NCBI RefSeq assembly: GCF_003951285.1
Contig: NZ_RXFQ01000007.1
Location: 310,001 to 374,000 of the forward strand
Origin: Variovorax beijingensis
GTDB lineage: Bacteria; Pseudomonadota; Gammaproteobacteria; Burkholderiales; Burkholderiaceae_C
Direction of reading: 5' to 3'
DNA: 64,000 nucleotides
A model generated the notes under the pieces. That model was not told the DNA's origin. It saw only the letters and a program-made list of their open reading frames with translations, and searched no databases. Positions 19,201-26,753 of this stretch are shown here, piece by piece (position 1 is the first letter of the stretch; each line of letters opens with the position of its first letter). The translations under genes and the position numbers were made by a program.

Positions 19201-19867
19201 GGACTTCTGCAACCGCGCCATTGCGGGCCGCTATCCCTTCGTGGGCAGCAGCAAGCGCGACGTGCTGCCCGAGGACTTCGGCCAGATGTTCGGCGCCGGC
19301 GGCCTGATGGATGAGTTCTTCCAGAAGCGGCTGGCTGCGCTGGTCGACACCAGCACCAAGCCCTGGCGTTACAAGCCCGTGGCCGAGCGCGGCGCCGTCA
19401 CCACGCAGGCACTGGCGCAGTTCGAGCGGGCCGCGCGCATCAAGGACATCTTCTTCCGCGGAGGCGGCCGAGGCCCGTCGATGCGGCTGGACTTCAAGCC
19501 GGTGGAGATGGATGCGGGCATCACGCAATTCATCCTCGACGTCGACGGCCAGCTCGTGAAGTACGCGCACGGCCCGGTGGTGCCCATGGCCGTGCAGTGG
19601 CCTGGGCCGAAGGGCAGCAACCAGGTGCGCATCCAGGTGAGTCCGCCTTCGGCCACCGGCAGTTCGGGCGCCGCGGTCGATGGGCCGTGGGCGCTGTTCC
19701 GTGCGCTCGACGACGGGCAGCTCGAAGCCGGCGATGCGCCCGAGAAGTTCTTCATCACCTTCCAGATCGGCGCGCGCAAGACGCGCTTCGAGGTGACGAC
19801 GAACAGCGTGCAGCATCCGATCCGCTTGAAGGAGCTGCGCGAGTTCTCCTGTCCGGAGGGGTTGTGA
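16268..19867 (+). CDS. tssM: T6SS inner-membrane protein TssM (IcmF)
   Basis: A 1199-residue full-length TssM/IcmF. Two TM segments lie near the N-terminus (about residues 8-30 and 44-62). A cytoplasmic NTPase-like domain follows with Walker A GAPGAGKT at residues 147-154 and a Walker B-like DTAG at 196-199. A third TM is near residue 460 and a long periplasmic region ends in the TssM C-terminal beta domain. TssM spans the inner membrane and contacts TssJ to form the membrane channel. It overlaps tssL (ATGA) and tagF (GTGA), showing translational coupling. Confidence 0.95.
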   Translation: MIKKLFGFLFSPLLLTLLALVIVALLIWWIGPLVKIGAWAPLESELARALLIGAIVLVVVLRAIYRRWRARRASQHLTDGLMKAPTVKTDAPVNGEQKILDTRFSEAVATLKQMRLHAAGKKPGWRDWLSISGGSYLYDLPWYVFIGAPGAGKTTALVNSGLSFPLAEKFGPGAIRGVGGTRNCDWWFTDEAVLIDTAGRYTTQDSHQSEDKSAWEGFLGLLKKARPRRPLNGVFLTVSVADLLSQGPEQRTQLAASIRARLLELDAKLTTRLPVYVLVTKSDLLYGFTDYFDDLGKEQRAQVFGFTLPADENVQADEKGLSTAFHREFALLHNRVNDGLIARMQRETDGTRRAAIFGFPAQFGSIGSMLSDLLDQVFTGSRFAQPPWVRGVYFTSGTQEGSPIDRVMGSLSRSFGIERAMLAPQKSSGRSYFLTALLREVVFPEQRLAGANVKLERRRHALRVAGVAAMTLVTLALLAGWGYSTLQNVNYLKSVEARVDPARQTLAALPSRVQNLVEVAPVLQGLRDIWKTPDNRQGDEPLSMTLGLYQGDKLDAAAMLTHQRALNDAFLPQIAKRIEDQLRTAQKDNLEYTYEALKSYLMLYQPEHFDAEALKAWITLDWARSLDRGIPEDQRQALEDQLDVLIAQGPPRSPLKMDENLVRSVRAVLASYPLEQRVFSRLKRQRATKDIPGFSIATAAGPSAPLVFERISGKPLTEGVPGMFTYDGYHKRFQNEVTVLTGLLAQEDPWVLGQDRSATDRMRDVAALGALTDRVRRLYLAEYVKVWEALLADVRLIRASGLEKNIEAARILSGVGSPLANFLRAVVKETTLIPADQPKDVVSKATATVASTRKGLEDLFGGDPNKPVASGKRIESIVDDRFEPLRRLVTAAGPNQPAPIDDALKLFNEVYVYLNAVDTAVKGRTSPPPGDVAGKLKSDAGRLPEPVRTMVENLSQSGAAQAQVAERGNLSQDLRPVTDFCNRAIAGRYPFVGSSKRDVLPEDFGQMFGAGGLMDEFFQKRLAALVDTSTKPWRYKPVAERGAVTTQALAQFERAARIKDIFFRGGGRGPSMRLDFKPVEMDAGITQFILDVDGQLVKYAHGPVVPMAVQWPGPKGSNQVRIQVSPPSATGSSGAAVDGPWALFRALDDGQLEAGDAPEKFFITFQIGARKTRFEVTTNSVQHPIRLKELREFSCPEGL

Positions 19868-20478
19868 GCGAAGCCGCTGCGTTGCCCGGATGGTTCGGCA
19901 AGCTGCCGGGCATGGGCGACTTCGCGCACCGGCGTCTGCCCGAGTCGTTCCGCTCGGTGTGGGACCCGTGGCTGCAGCGCGGACTGGCGCGGCTGCGCGA
20001 TCGGCATGCGGACTGGACGTCGCATTACCTCGAAGCGCCGATGTGGTGCTTTGCGCTGGGGCCGCAGGTGGCCGGGGAAGGCGCGTGGATCGGCGTGCTG
20101 ATGCCGTCGGTCGATGGGGTGGGGCGGTACTTTCCGTTCACGCTGGCGGTGGAACTCGATGGGTCCGCGGGCGGGGCGCTGCAGGGCGATGCACTGCAGG
20201 GTGCGCTGCGGTGGTGGGCGCAGGGGACGCGGGCTGCGCTCGAAGGGCTCGAGGGGGATCTGGATGCGCTGCGGTTCGATGCGGTGCTGCAGAGGCTCTT
20301 TGCTGCCACCAGTGACTTCGAGGTGCGCGAGGGGGCGGTGGAGTCGCTTGACCTGCCGGGGGTGGGGGAGTCTCTGTGGCTTGGCGATCCGGGCGCTGGG
20401 GAGGGGGCTCGGATGCTTGTTGCCGGGTTGCCCTTGGATGGGCAGTTTGAAGCTTTGTTTTTGGGGGAGGGGGAATGA
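19864..20478 (+). CDS. tagF: T6SS post-translational repressor TagF
   Basis: A 204-residue TagF/ImpM-family protein (PF09867). Typical blocks are WFGKLPGMGDFAHRRLP at the N-terminus, WDPWLQRGLA, and GVLMPSVDGVGRYFPFTLA. In Pseudomonas, TagF blocks T6SS assembly independently of phosphorylation or by binding the FHA protein. The start is GTG overlapping the tssM stop (GTGA). It is the last gene before a 637-base non-coding block, so it probably ends the tssK operon. The 3' end is unusually G-rich. Confidence 0.92.
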   Translation: MSEAAALPGWFGKLPGMGDFAHRRLPESFRSVWDPWLQRGLARLRDRHADWTSHYLEAPMWCFALGPQVAGEGAWIGVLMPSVDGVGRYFPFTLAVELDGSAGGALQGDALQGALRWWAQGTRAALEGLEGDLDALRFDAVLQRLFAATSDFEVREGAVESLDLPGVGESLWLGDPGAGEGARMLVAGLPLDGQFEALFLGEGE

Positions 20479-20504
20479 ATTTCCTGCTTCCTCTTGTTGT
20501 CGGA

Positions 20505-21072
20505 GGCCGGGTCTCGCCCCGGCGGGCGACCTACTTTTCTTTGCTTCGCCAAAGAAAAGTAGGCAAAAGAAAGGCGACCCTACTGTCTGCGTCCCTCCGC
20601 TTCGCTGCGGGCAACCTGCGGTGCTCGACTCCGGCGGGGGGCCGCAGAACTCGCTCCACTGCGTTGCGCTCAGACAGCTGCGGCCCTGATCCCGCCTCCA
20701 TCTGCGCTCCTCGGCGCATACAGAAGGGGTGGGAGCGGGCAGCCTTCGCTTCGCTCGGCCCCAATACCAATCTCAACAGCCAATGCCAACCACCGCGGTG
20801 CGCAGCGCCGCGGTGGCTTGGTGGCCGAGCGAAGCAAAGGCCCGTTCGGTATCCAAGCCCCTCTGTATGCGCCGAGGAGCGGAGCGTTTCGCGGATCAGG
20901 GCTCGCAGCTGTTTGAGCGAAGCGAGTTCTGCGAGACCCCGCGAAACGCGAGCACCGCAGGTTGCCCGTAGCGCAGCGAAGGGTCGCAGACAGTGGGGTC
21001 GCCTTTTCTTTGCTTACTTTCTTTTGGCGAAGCAAAAGAAAGTGAGTCCGCCGCCGGGCGGACATCCCGGCC
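20505..21072. repeat. Large imperfect inverted repeat in a 637-base non-coding block
   Basis: The gap 20479-21115 holds no gene. The arm 20505-20760 is an inverted, imperfect copy of 20823-21072. Both share the ordered blocks CGACC-ACTGTCTGCG, GGGCAACCTGCGGTGCTCG, CGCAGAACTCGCT, CAGACAGCTGCG-like and CTCCTCGGCGCATACAGA. The 62-base centre contains a 9-bp perfect stem (20790-20798 with 20808-20816). Each arm also has its own hairpin: 20531-20542 with 20551-20562, and 21016-21026 with 21033-21043. Similar intergenic repeats are common in Comamonadaceae genomes; that is recalled knowledge, not tested here. It separates the tssK and ppkA operons and may end transcription in both directions. Confidence 0.8.
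20531..20562. terminator. Hairpin with 12-bp A/T-rich perfect stem
   Basis: CTACTTTTCTTT pairs perfectly with AAAGAAAAGTAG around an 8-base loop, 53 bases after tagF. It is the outermost hairpin of the left repeat arm. There is no long T tract after it, so termination is plausible but not proven. Confidence 0.35.
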
Positions 21073-21115
21073 CCGAAACCCAAACAACCCCAAGAACAAA
21101 AAAAGGAGCCAGTCA

Positions 21116-23017
21116 ATGACCGAAGCTCCAAACACCAGCATGCCCCCAGAAGACGACCGCACCCGCGTCATGTCTCGGCCCGCGCAGCAACTCGACGACA
21201 CCTCGGCCACCGTCATCACATCCGGCTCCACAAGCCTCTCTAACGCCCCTGCAGCCGCCGCTGCAGAAACCAGCGAGGCCGGCCTCCTCCCCGTAGGCAG
21301 CCGCCTCGCGGAATTCGAGATCACGCGGGTCGTCGGCCAGGGCGGCTTCGGCGTGGTCTACGAAGCCTGGGACCACACGCTCGAACGCGTCGTCGCGATC
21401 AAGGAATACCTGCCCACATCGCTGTCGACAAGGCAGCAGGACGGCACGGTGGTCCCGCTGTCCGAGCGCCACAGGGAAACCTTCGATCTCGGCATGCGCA
21501 GCTTCATCAACGAAGCCCGCCTGCTCGCGCAGTTCGACCATCCCTCGCTGCTGAAGGTCTACCGCTTCTGGCAGGAGCGCGGCACCACCTACATGGTGAT
21601 GCCGTTCTACCGCGGCGACACGCTGCGACAGGCGCTGGTCTCCATTCCCGCGGGCGTGGACGAGGCCTGGCTGATCCGCATCATGGACGGCGTGACGCAG
21701 GCGCTGGCGGTGATGCACGGCGCCAACTGCTACCACCGCGACATCGCGCCCGACAACATCATCCTGCTCGAAGGCTCCGGCCGGCCGGTGGTGCTCGACT
21801 TCGGCGCCGCGCGCCGCGTGATCACCGACAAGACGCAGGCGATCACCGTCATCCTCAAGCCGGGCTACGCGCCCATCGAGCAGTACGCCGAGATGCCCGA
21901 CATGTCGCAGGGCGCGTGGACCGACGTCTACGCGCTCGCGGCGGTGATGCACGTGGCCGTCTGCGGGCGCGCGCCGCCGCCCTCGGTGGCGCGGCTCCTG
22001 TCCGACAGCTACGTGCCGCTCGCGGGCAACGACATCCTGCGCCAGCGCTACAGCCTGCGTCTGCTGCAGGCGATCGACGCGGGCCTGGGCGTGCGGCCGG
22101 AGTCGCGGCCGCAGTCGATGGCCGAGTTCCGCGCCGCGCTCGACCTGGAGGTGGGCCACAGCATCGCGCCGCCGCCGCGCACCACGCCCGGCGGCCCCGG
22201 TGCGCGAGGCACCAGCAACGCCGACTTGCCGACGACGATCGGCAGGGGCAAGGCATCACCCGCACCGGCACCCGCTCCGGGCACGGATGCCGGCGGAAAG
22301 AACAGCGGCAGGGCCGTGGCCGCGATCGCCTCGGTGGCCGTGCTGGCCGTCGCCGCCGGTGGTGGCTGGTGGTGGTACCAGGGCCGCACCACCGCGGGTG
22401 CGGAAGGGGACACCGGCAGCAAGCAGGTCGCCGTGGTCGCACCGCCGCCGCCCGAACCGCGCGTGGTCCAGGCGCCGCCGCCGCCTCCTCCTCCTCCTCC
22501 GGCGCCCCGCACGCCGCTCGAATCGCTGCAGTCGCTGGCCGCGGGCGCGGCGCCGGGCTTCGACGTGACGGCCGCGCCCAGGAAGGCCGAGGTGTCGATC
22601 GGCAAGGACAGGCTCGCCTTCGAGGTCCGCAGCAAGCGCGAAGGTTTCGTCTACGTGTTCCTGCTGTCCAGCGGCGGCGAGATGTTCCTGCTGTTCCCGA
22701 ACCTGCTCGACAAGTACAACAAGATCACCGCCGGCAGCCCGCTCTCGCTGCCGCGTGCCTCCTGGCCGATGGATGCGGGCGGCCCGGCCGGCACCAACCA
22801 GTTCGCGGTGCTCGTGAGCGAGCACGAGCGCGACTTCGGCGACTCGGGGATGCAGAACGACGGTGTGTTTCCGCAATTTCCACTGCCCGTGCTGGCGGCG
22901 CTCGAAGCCAGCCGCGGCACAGGTCCGTCGCCTTTGTTGGGCAAGCCGGTCTGCGCGCCCAACACCCCATGCAACGACGTCTACGGCGTCGCGAATTTCA
23001 AAATCGTCGAGAAGTAA
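21116..23017 (+). CDS. ppkA: T6SS-associated Ser/Thr protein kinase PpkA-like with C-terminal DUF4384
   Basis: A 633-residue transmembrane eukaryotic-type kinase. The glycine loop GQGGFGVV begins at residue 74, with Lys96, the catalytic loop HRDIAPDN (His207-Asp209) and DFG (Asp228). A Pro-rich linker, one TM near residue 410 (AVAAIASVAVLAVAAGG) and a Pro tract lead to a periplasmic DUF4384 domain (FVYVFLLSSGGEMFLLFPN). In the threonine-phosphorylation pathway PpkA phosphorylates the FHA protein (tagH at 53735) to switch T6SS on, and PppA (55450) reverses it. AAGGAG precedes the ATG. Upstream is the large inverted repeat, so it likely heads a new operon. Confidence 0.88.
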   Translation: MTEAPNTSMPPEDDRTRVMSRPAQQLDDTSATVITSGSTSLSNAPAAAAAETSEAGLLPVGSRLAEFEITRVVGQGGFGVVYEAWDHTLERVVAIKEYLPTSLSTRQQDGTVVPLSERHRETFDLGMRSFINEARLLAQFDHPSLLKVYRFWQERGTTYMVMPFYRGDTLRQALVSIPAGVDEAWLIRIMDGVTQALAVMHGANCYHRDIAPDNIILLEGSGRPVVLDFGAARRVITDKTQAITVILKPGYAPIEQYAEMPDMSQGAWTDVYALAAVMHVAVCGRAPPPSVARLLSDSYVPLAGNDILRQRYSLRLLQAIDAGLGVRPESRPQSMAEFRAALDLEVGHSIAPPPRTTPGGPGARGTSNADLPTTIGRGKASPAPAPAPGTDAGGKNSGRAVAAIASVAVLAVAAGGGWWWYQGRTTAGAEGDTGSKQVAVVAPPPPEPRVVQAPPPPPPPPPAPRTPLESLQSLAAGAAPGFDVTAAPRKAEVSIGKDRLAFEVRSKREGFVYVFLLSSGGEMFLLFPNLLDKYNKITAGSPLSLPRASWPMDAGGPAGTNQFAVLVSEHERDFGDSGMQNDGVFPQFPLPVLAALEASRGTGPSPLLGKPVCAPNTPCNDVYGVANFKIVEK

Positions 23018-23033
23018 TCGTCTGCAGAGCGTT

Positions 23034-23046
23034 GGCCCGATGGGCC
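23034..23046 (+). terminator. Weak hairpin after ppkA
   Basis: GGCCC-GAT-GGGCC is followed by GTTCTTT in the 54-base gap between ppkA and the MltA gene. The stem is short and the T tract interrupted, so it is at best an attenuator. Confidence 0.25.
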
Positions 23047-23071
23047 GTTCTTTCCGGACAAGGAGGCTTTC

Positions 23072-24697
23072 ATGTACACAACACCGTCGCCGATTTTCAT
23101 TTCCGCCCTGCGCCGGGTGGCCGCAACGGCAGCCGCCGTGCTTGCAGCGGGTTGCGTCAACACGCCGCCGGCCGCCACCGCCACCGCTGGCGCCGACGCG
23201 GGCAGCAGCGCCGCTGCCGGCACGGCGGCCGGTGCAACGACAACCACCACGCCACCGCTGCGGCCGGCCGCCACCGGCTCGAGCACGGCCGGCCAGGCGC
23301 GCACCTTCTCGACCCAGCTGGCCACCTACACCTCGGTCAGCTTCGATGCCGTGCCCGGATGGGCGCGCGACGACTTCTCCGAAAGCTGGCCGGCCTTCCT
23401 CGGCAGCTGCAAGGTGCTCACCGGCCGCGGCGCCGAGTGGAAGGACGTGTGCGCGCGCGCCCTCCGGGTCGACAGCAAGAACAACACCGCGATCCGCGCC
23501 TTCTTCGAGCAGGAGTTCTCGGCCTACCAGATCCGCGACGACGACCGCAAGCCCGACGGCGTGGTCACCGGCTACTTCGAGCCCGAGATCCCGGGCAGCC
23601 GGCAGTACGCGGCGCCGTTCATCTATCCGGTCTACGGCCAGCCCGAGGACATGCTGTTTGCCGATGCGCGCAAGCTGCCGGCCGGCAACGGCACGGTGGC
23701 GGCGCGGGTCGAAGGCCGCAACGTGGTGGTGCAGGCCGGCCTCAGCACGCGCGACATGGGCGCACCGGGGCTCTATGCGCTCGACCTCTCGGGCATCACG
23801 CGCGACACGCTCGACCGCAAGGTCCGCCTGCGCATCGAAGGCAAGCAGCTGCTGCCGTACTACACCCGCGAAGAGATCGAAACCAAGGGCGCGCCCAATG
23901 CCCGCGTGCTGGCTTTCGTGAGCAGCGCCACCGCGCTCTACGAAATGCAGATCCAAGGCTCGGGCCGCATCAAGCTGGCCAACGGCGACATCATCCGCGT
24001 GGCCTATGCCGAGCAGAACGGCCAGCCCTTCCGCCCCACGCTGGCACGTGCGGCCAACGGCAAGCCTCGCAGTCCGGTCAAGGTGCGCGGCTCGTCCATC
24101 GAACTGGAACTCGACGACGGCGACGATGAAGACGACGACGCCGGCGGCACCGCGACGGGCACCATCCGCACGCGCGGCTTCACGCTCGCGCGGCCCACGG
24201 CCAGCGGCGCGGTACTGGTGCCGGGGCGGCGCACCGCCGGACCGGTGATCGGCTCGGGCATCAAGGACCCGAGCTACGTGTTCTTCAAGGAGTCGCCGTC
24301 GCCTTCGGGCGGGCCGGTGGGCGCGTTCGGCGTGCCGCTGTCGGCGGGCCGCTCGATCGCGGTGGACCCGCGCAGCACGCCGCTTGGCTACCCGGTGTTC
24401 GTGTCGACCCGTGCGCCCGGCACCGGTGCGCCGATGCAGCGGCTGACCATTGCGCAGGACACCGGCGGCGCGATCCGCGGCGCGGTGCGGGCCGACTATT
24501 TCTTCGGCAACGGCCAGCAGGCCGCGAACAACGCGCGCCGCATGAAGGAGCGCGGCCAGCTCTGGATATTGCTGCCGCGCGGCCTGGCCGTGGCCACGGC
24601 GGCGGTGTCCTCGGCCATCCGCACGCGCGGCGGCCCGGTGGGCGCCGGCCTGCCGCAGTGCCTGGTGCCGACCGAAGGCGTGTGCGTGGACGACTAA
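23072..24697 (+). CDS. mltA: MltA-type membrane-bound lytic transglycosylase
   Basis: A 541-residue lipoprotein (lipobox LAAGC, Cys28) with a Thr/Ala-rich linker, the MltA domain (TGYFEPEIPGS, YEMQIQGSGR) and the 3D domain with the catalytic aspartate in AQDTGGAIRG (Asp463). It cleaves glycan strands to 1,6-anhydromuropeptides in the periplasm. It is longer than the usual ~365-400 residues because of the N-terminal linker and an acidic insert (about residues 345-360, ELDDGDDEDDD). An AAGGAGG ribosome-binding site precedes the start. Its place inside the T6SS island suggests local wall opening for the TssJLM complex, or an unrelated chromosomal mltA captured here. Confidence 0.88.
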   Translation: MYTTPSPIFISALRRVAATAAAVLAAGCVNTPPAATATAGADAGSSAAAGTAAGATTTTTPPLRPAATGSSTAGQARTFSTQLATYTSVSFDAVPGWARDDFSESWPAFLGSCKVLTGRGAEWKDVCARALRVDSKNNTAIRAFFEQEFSAYQIRDDDRKPDGVVTGYFEPEIPGSRQYAAPFIYPVYGQPEDMLFADARKLPAGNGTVAARVEGRNVVVQAGLSTRDMGAPGLYALDLSGITRDTLDRKVRLRIEGKQLLPYYTREEIETKGAPNARVLAFVSSATALYEMQIQGSGRIKLANGDIIRVAYAEQNGQPFRPTLARAANGKPRSPVKVRGSSIELELDDGDDEDDDAGGTATGTIRTRGFTLARPTASGAVLVPGRRTAGPVIGSGIKDPSYVFFKESPSPSGGPVGAFGVPLSAGRSIAVDPRSTPLGYPVFVSTRAPGTGAPMQRLTIAQDTGGAIRGAVRADYFFGNGQQAANNARRMKERGQLWILLPRGLAVATAAVSSAIRTRGGPVGAGLPQCLVPTEGVCVDD

Positions 24698-24699
24698 GT

Positions 24700-24800
24700 C
24701 ATGTCTGCCCCCCGGCTTTTCACTCGCTGCGCTCCTGTAACTCCACCCCCCGAGGGGGAGGCGCGGCCCGCCTTGGGGCGGCCCGGCGGCGGCCGCTGAC
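24700..24800. repeat. GC-rich palindromic intergenic repeat
   Basis: The 105-base gap before the sigma-like gene contains CCCCC-CGA-GGGGG (24746-24758) and a second imperfect hairpin, CCGCC-TTGG-GGCGG. This block (CTCGCTGCGCTCCTGTAA and CCTTGGGGCGGCCCGGCGG) looks like a short extragenic palindrome family frequent in Variovorax and Acidovorax genomes. That resemblance is from memory. It may terminate or attenuate transcription after mltA. Confidence 0.55.
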
Positions 24801-24802
24801 CC

Positions 24803-25552
24803 ATGCAAGAAACCCTTTCGTCCGCGGAAAGCACCGAGCTCGTGCGCCTCTGGCGGCGCCGGCAGACGCTGTCCCCCGGTGACATGGGCACCATGTACCG
24901 CATCGTGGGCGACGCGCTCGTGGCCTGCAATCCGCCCGAGCTCCAGGTGCTGGGCGAAGGCCGGCAGGAGCTGGTGGCGCAGTTCATCTACGTGAAGGTG
25001 CTGCGGCTCGACGCCGATCCCGACGAGGCCGACGAGCGCGCGGGCCACAGCGCACCCTCCAGCGCCTTTGCGCTGTGCGCGTACTTCCGCCGCTACCTGA
25101 TCGACTGCACGCGCGCGAGCGCGTTCCGGCGCAAGCTCTCGATCGGCGAGCAGGTCAGCGAAGCGCAGCTCGAAGATGCGCTGGGCGCCGGCGAAGACCT
25201 CGAGGGCTGCCTCGCGGAGCACGGCCTGAGCGCCGGCGCGGTGCAGCTGGCCGCGCGCGCCTTCATCGCCGAACTGCCCGAGCCCGAGCGCATCCTGCTG
25301 TGCGAGGGTTTCGGCAAGGAGGCCGAGGGCGGCCTCTCGGGCATTGCCTCGCGCCACGCCATCGCCTCCTACCACTACCGCGCAGGACGGCTGGGCCTGG
25401 TGCACAAGCGCGAGGGCCTCACCGCCGACTACGCCAGGACCCGCCTGGGTGGCTGGATCCAGCAGACCCTGGGCATCGCCATCGAGCCCGAAAACATGGC
25501 GGCGATCCTGCAGGTTTTCAAAATCCTCGGTGCTGAAGCGTCTTATGCCTGA
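24803..25552 (+). CDS. Sigma-70-family-like regulator (putative)
   Basis: A 249-residue soluble protein. An N-terminal helical part (residues ~30-120, with FIYVKVLRL and YFRRYLIDCTRAS) resembles sigma region 2. The C-terminal part (FIAELPEPERILLCEGF ... IASRHAIASYHYRAGRLGL) resembles the helix-turn-helix of region 4. The similarity is judged by eye and is weak; it may be a degenerate sigma-like protein. Its stop overlaps the start of the next gene, which encodes a single-pass membrane protein, the arrangement of ECF sigma/anti-sigma pairs. If real, it could control the caspase-like gene or the island. Confidence 0.45.
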   Translation: MQETLSSAESTELVRLWRRRQTLSPGDMGTMYRIVGDALVACNPPELQVLGEGRQELVAQFIYVKVLRLDADPDEADERAGHSAPSSAFALCAYFRRYLIDCTRASAFRRKLSIGEQVSEAQLEDALGAGEDLEGCLAEHGLSAGAVQLAARAFIAELPEPERILLCEGFGKEAEGGLSGIASRHAIASYHYRAGRLGLVHKREGLTADYARTRLGGWIQQTLGIAIEPENMAAILQVFKILGAEASYA

Positions 25553-26753
25553 AGACATAGCCATTCAGGAACAGACCGCCATGAACACCGAACTCTGGCC
25601 CCCGCTCAGCGTGATCCGAAGCGCGTTCCAGGCCGCGGGCGCCGCGCCTGCGAGGCCAGGCGCACCCGGCCAGGAAGCCGCCGTGGCGGCCGTCGCGATG
25701 CCCGGTGCCGCATCCCATGGCGCGCACCAGGGCACCGCGGCCGCGCCGCCGCGCGCGGTGCTCGATCTCGTGCTTCCGCTCACCGAATTGGCCCGGCGCC
25801 GCGAGGCTGTCGCCCAGCGCGCCTTCAGTGCGCGCTGGGCGCCGGGCCGCCTCGTGAGCGTGGTGCACGAAGGGCGGCTGCTCGGCGTGCTGCTCGACCG
25901 CTGCATCCACGGCAACCTGTGGCAGGGCTGGATGGCTGCGGGCGAGGCCGATTGGGCCGGGCCTTTCGACGTGCTGCTCGAGCCCGACGACGAGCCCTTC
26001 GAGCCGGCATTCGGCCTGGTGCAGGCCTGGAACATGCTCACGCTCGAACCCAGCCCGCAGCTGTGCGCGCGCGTGCTCGGCGAAGTCTCGGCCACCCGGC
26101 TCGCCGCGATCCGCGCAGTGCACGACGAATGGGCCGCGCAGGTGCCGCTGTCCATCGCCCCCGAACCCGGCCGCATCGCGCTGCGCACCGTGGGCGGCGT
26201 GTTCTCGGTGCTGTCCGGCACGCCACTCGGTGCGCAGGACCCGCGCGCCGACTACCAGGCGCTGTACCGCGCCGCCGGCCTGAAACTGGGCCCGGCGCGG
26301 GTGCAGTCCCCCGGCACGATGCCGGCCGCCGCACCCGCTTCCCCGCGCGCCCGGCCGCAGGAGCGGCCCGAGGGCGGCTGGTGGGGCAGCATCCGGCACT
26401 GGTTCGGTTCCGGCGGATGGCTGCGTCCCGCATTTGCGGTGCTGGCGCTGTTCGCGGTGGTGCAGAACGCCGGCCTGCTCGGCAGCCGGGATGCGGAACA
26501 GGACGATGTGCGCTTTCGTGCCGTGCCCGCCGCGCCCGCTGCAGCACAGGCCAACCTGGTCGTGCGCTGGAAGGACGGCGTGCGTATCGACGAGGCCGAC
26601 CGGCTCCTGCAGGCGGTGCAGGCCGAGGTGGTGGGCGGGCCGGGCGCGAACGGCGTCTGGCGGCTGCGCGCAGCCGATCCGGTCGGCGGCCTCGCGGTGC
26701 TCGCGGCATCGCCCCTGGTCGAGTCGGCCGGACCGGCCGCGGAGCGCCCATGA
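25545..26753 (+). CDS. Single-pass membrane protein of unknown function (possible anti-sigma-like partner)
   Basis: A 402-residue protein overlapping the sigma-like gene by 8 bases (ATG 25545; ATG 25581 with AGGA upstream is an alternative). Residues 1-285 are soluble and presumably cytoplasmic. One TM is at about residues 292-312 (WLRPAFAVLALFAVVQNAGLLG). The last ~80 residues (NLVVRWKDGVRIDEADRLL ... LAASPLVESAGP) would be periplasmic and resemble the small pro-domain/inhibitor fold found before subtilisin-type proteases. The topology fits a transmembrane anti-sigma factor. The next gene (exported caspase-like) begins in its stop codon (ATGA). No family recognised with confidence. Confidence 0.5.
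   Translation: MPEDIAIQEQTAMNTELWPPLSVIRSAFQAAGAAPARPGAPGQEAAVAAVAMPGAASHGAHQGTAAAPPRAVLDLVLPLTELARRREAVAQRAFSARWAPGRLVSVVHEGRLLGVLLDRCIHGNLWQGWMAAGEADWAGPFDVLLEPDDEPFEPAFGLVQAWNMLTLEPSPQLCARVLGEVSATRLAAIRAVHDEWAAQVPLSIAPEPGRIALRTVGGVFSVLSGTPLGAQDPRADYQALYRAAGLKLGPARVQSPGTMPAAAPASPRARPQERPEGGWWGSIRHWFGSGGWLRPAFAVLALFAVVQNAGLLGSRDAEQDDVRFRAVPAAPAAAQANLVVRWKDGVRIDEADRLLQAVQAEVVGGPGANGVWRLRAADPVGGLAVLAASPLVESAGPAAERP

Noticed and set aside
20475..21119. Open frames of 140-214 codons on both strands in the gap after tagF
   Set aside because: They follow the inverted repeat rather than codon structure, are Arg/Ser-rich with no family similarity, and mirrored versions occur on both arms.
22460..22505. 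Possible simple-sequence contingency tract (CCG/CCT run) in ppkA
   Set aside because: It encodes a poly-proline linker, the units are imperfect, and the frame is intact, so phase variation is not indicated.
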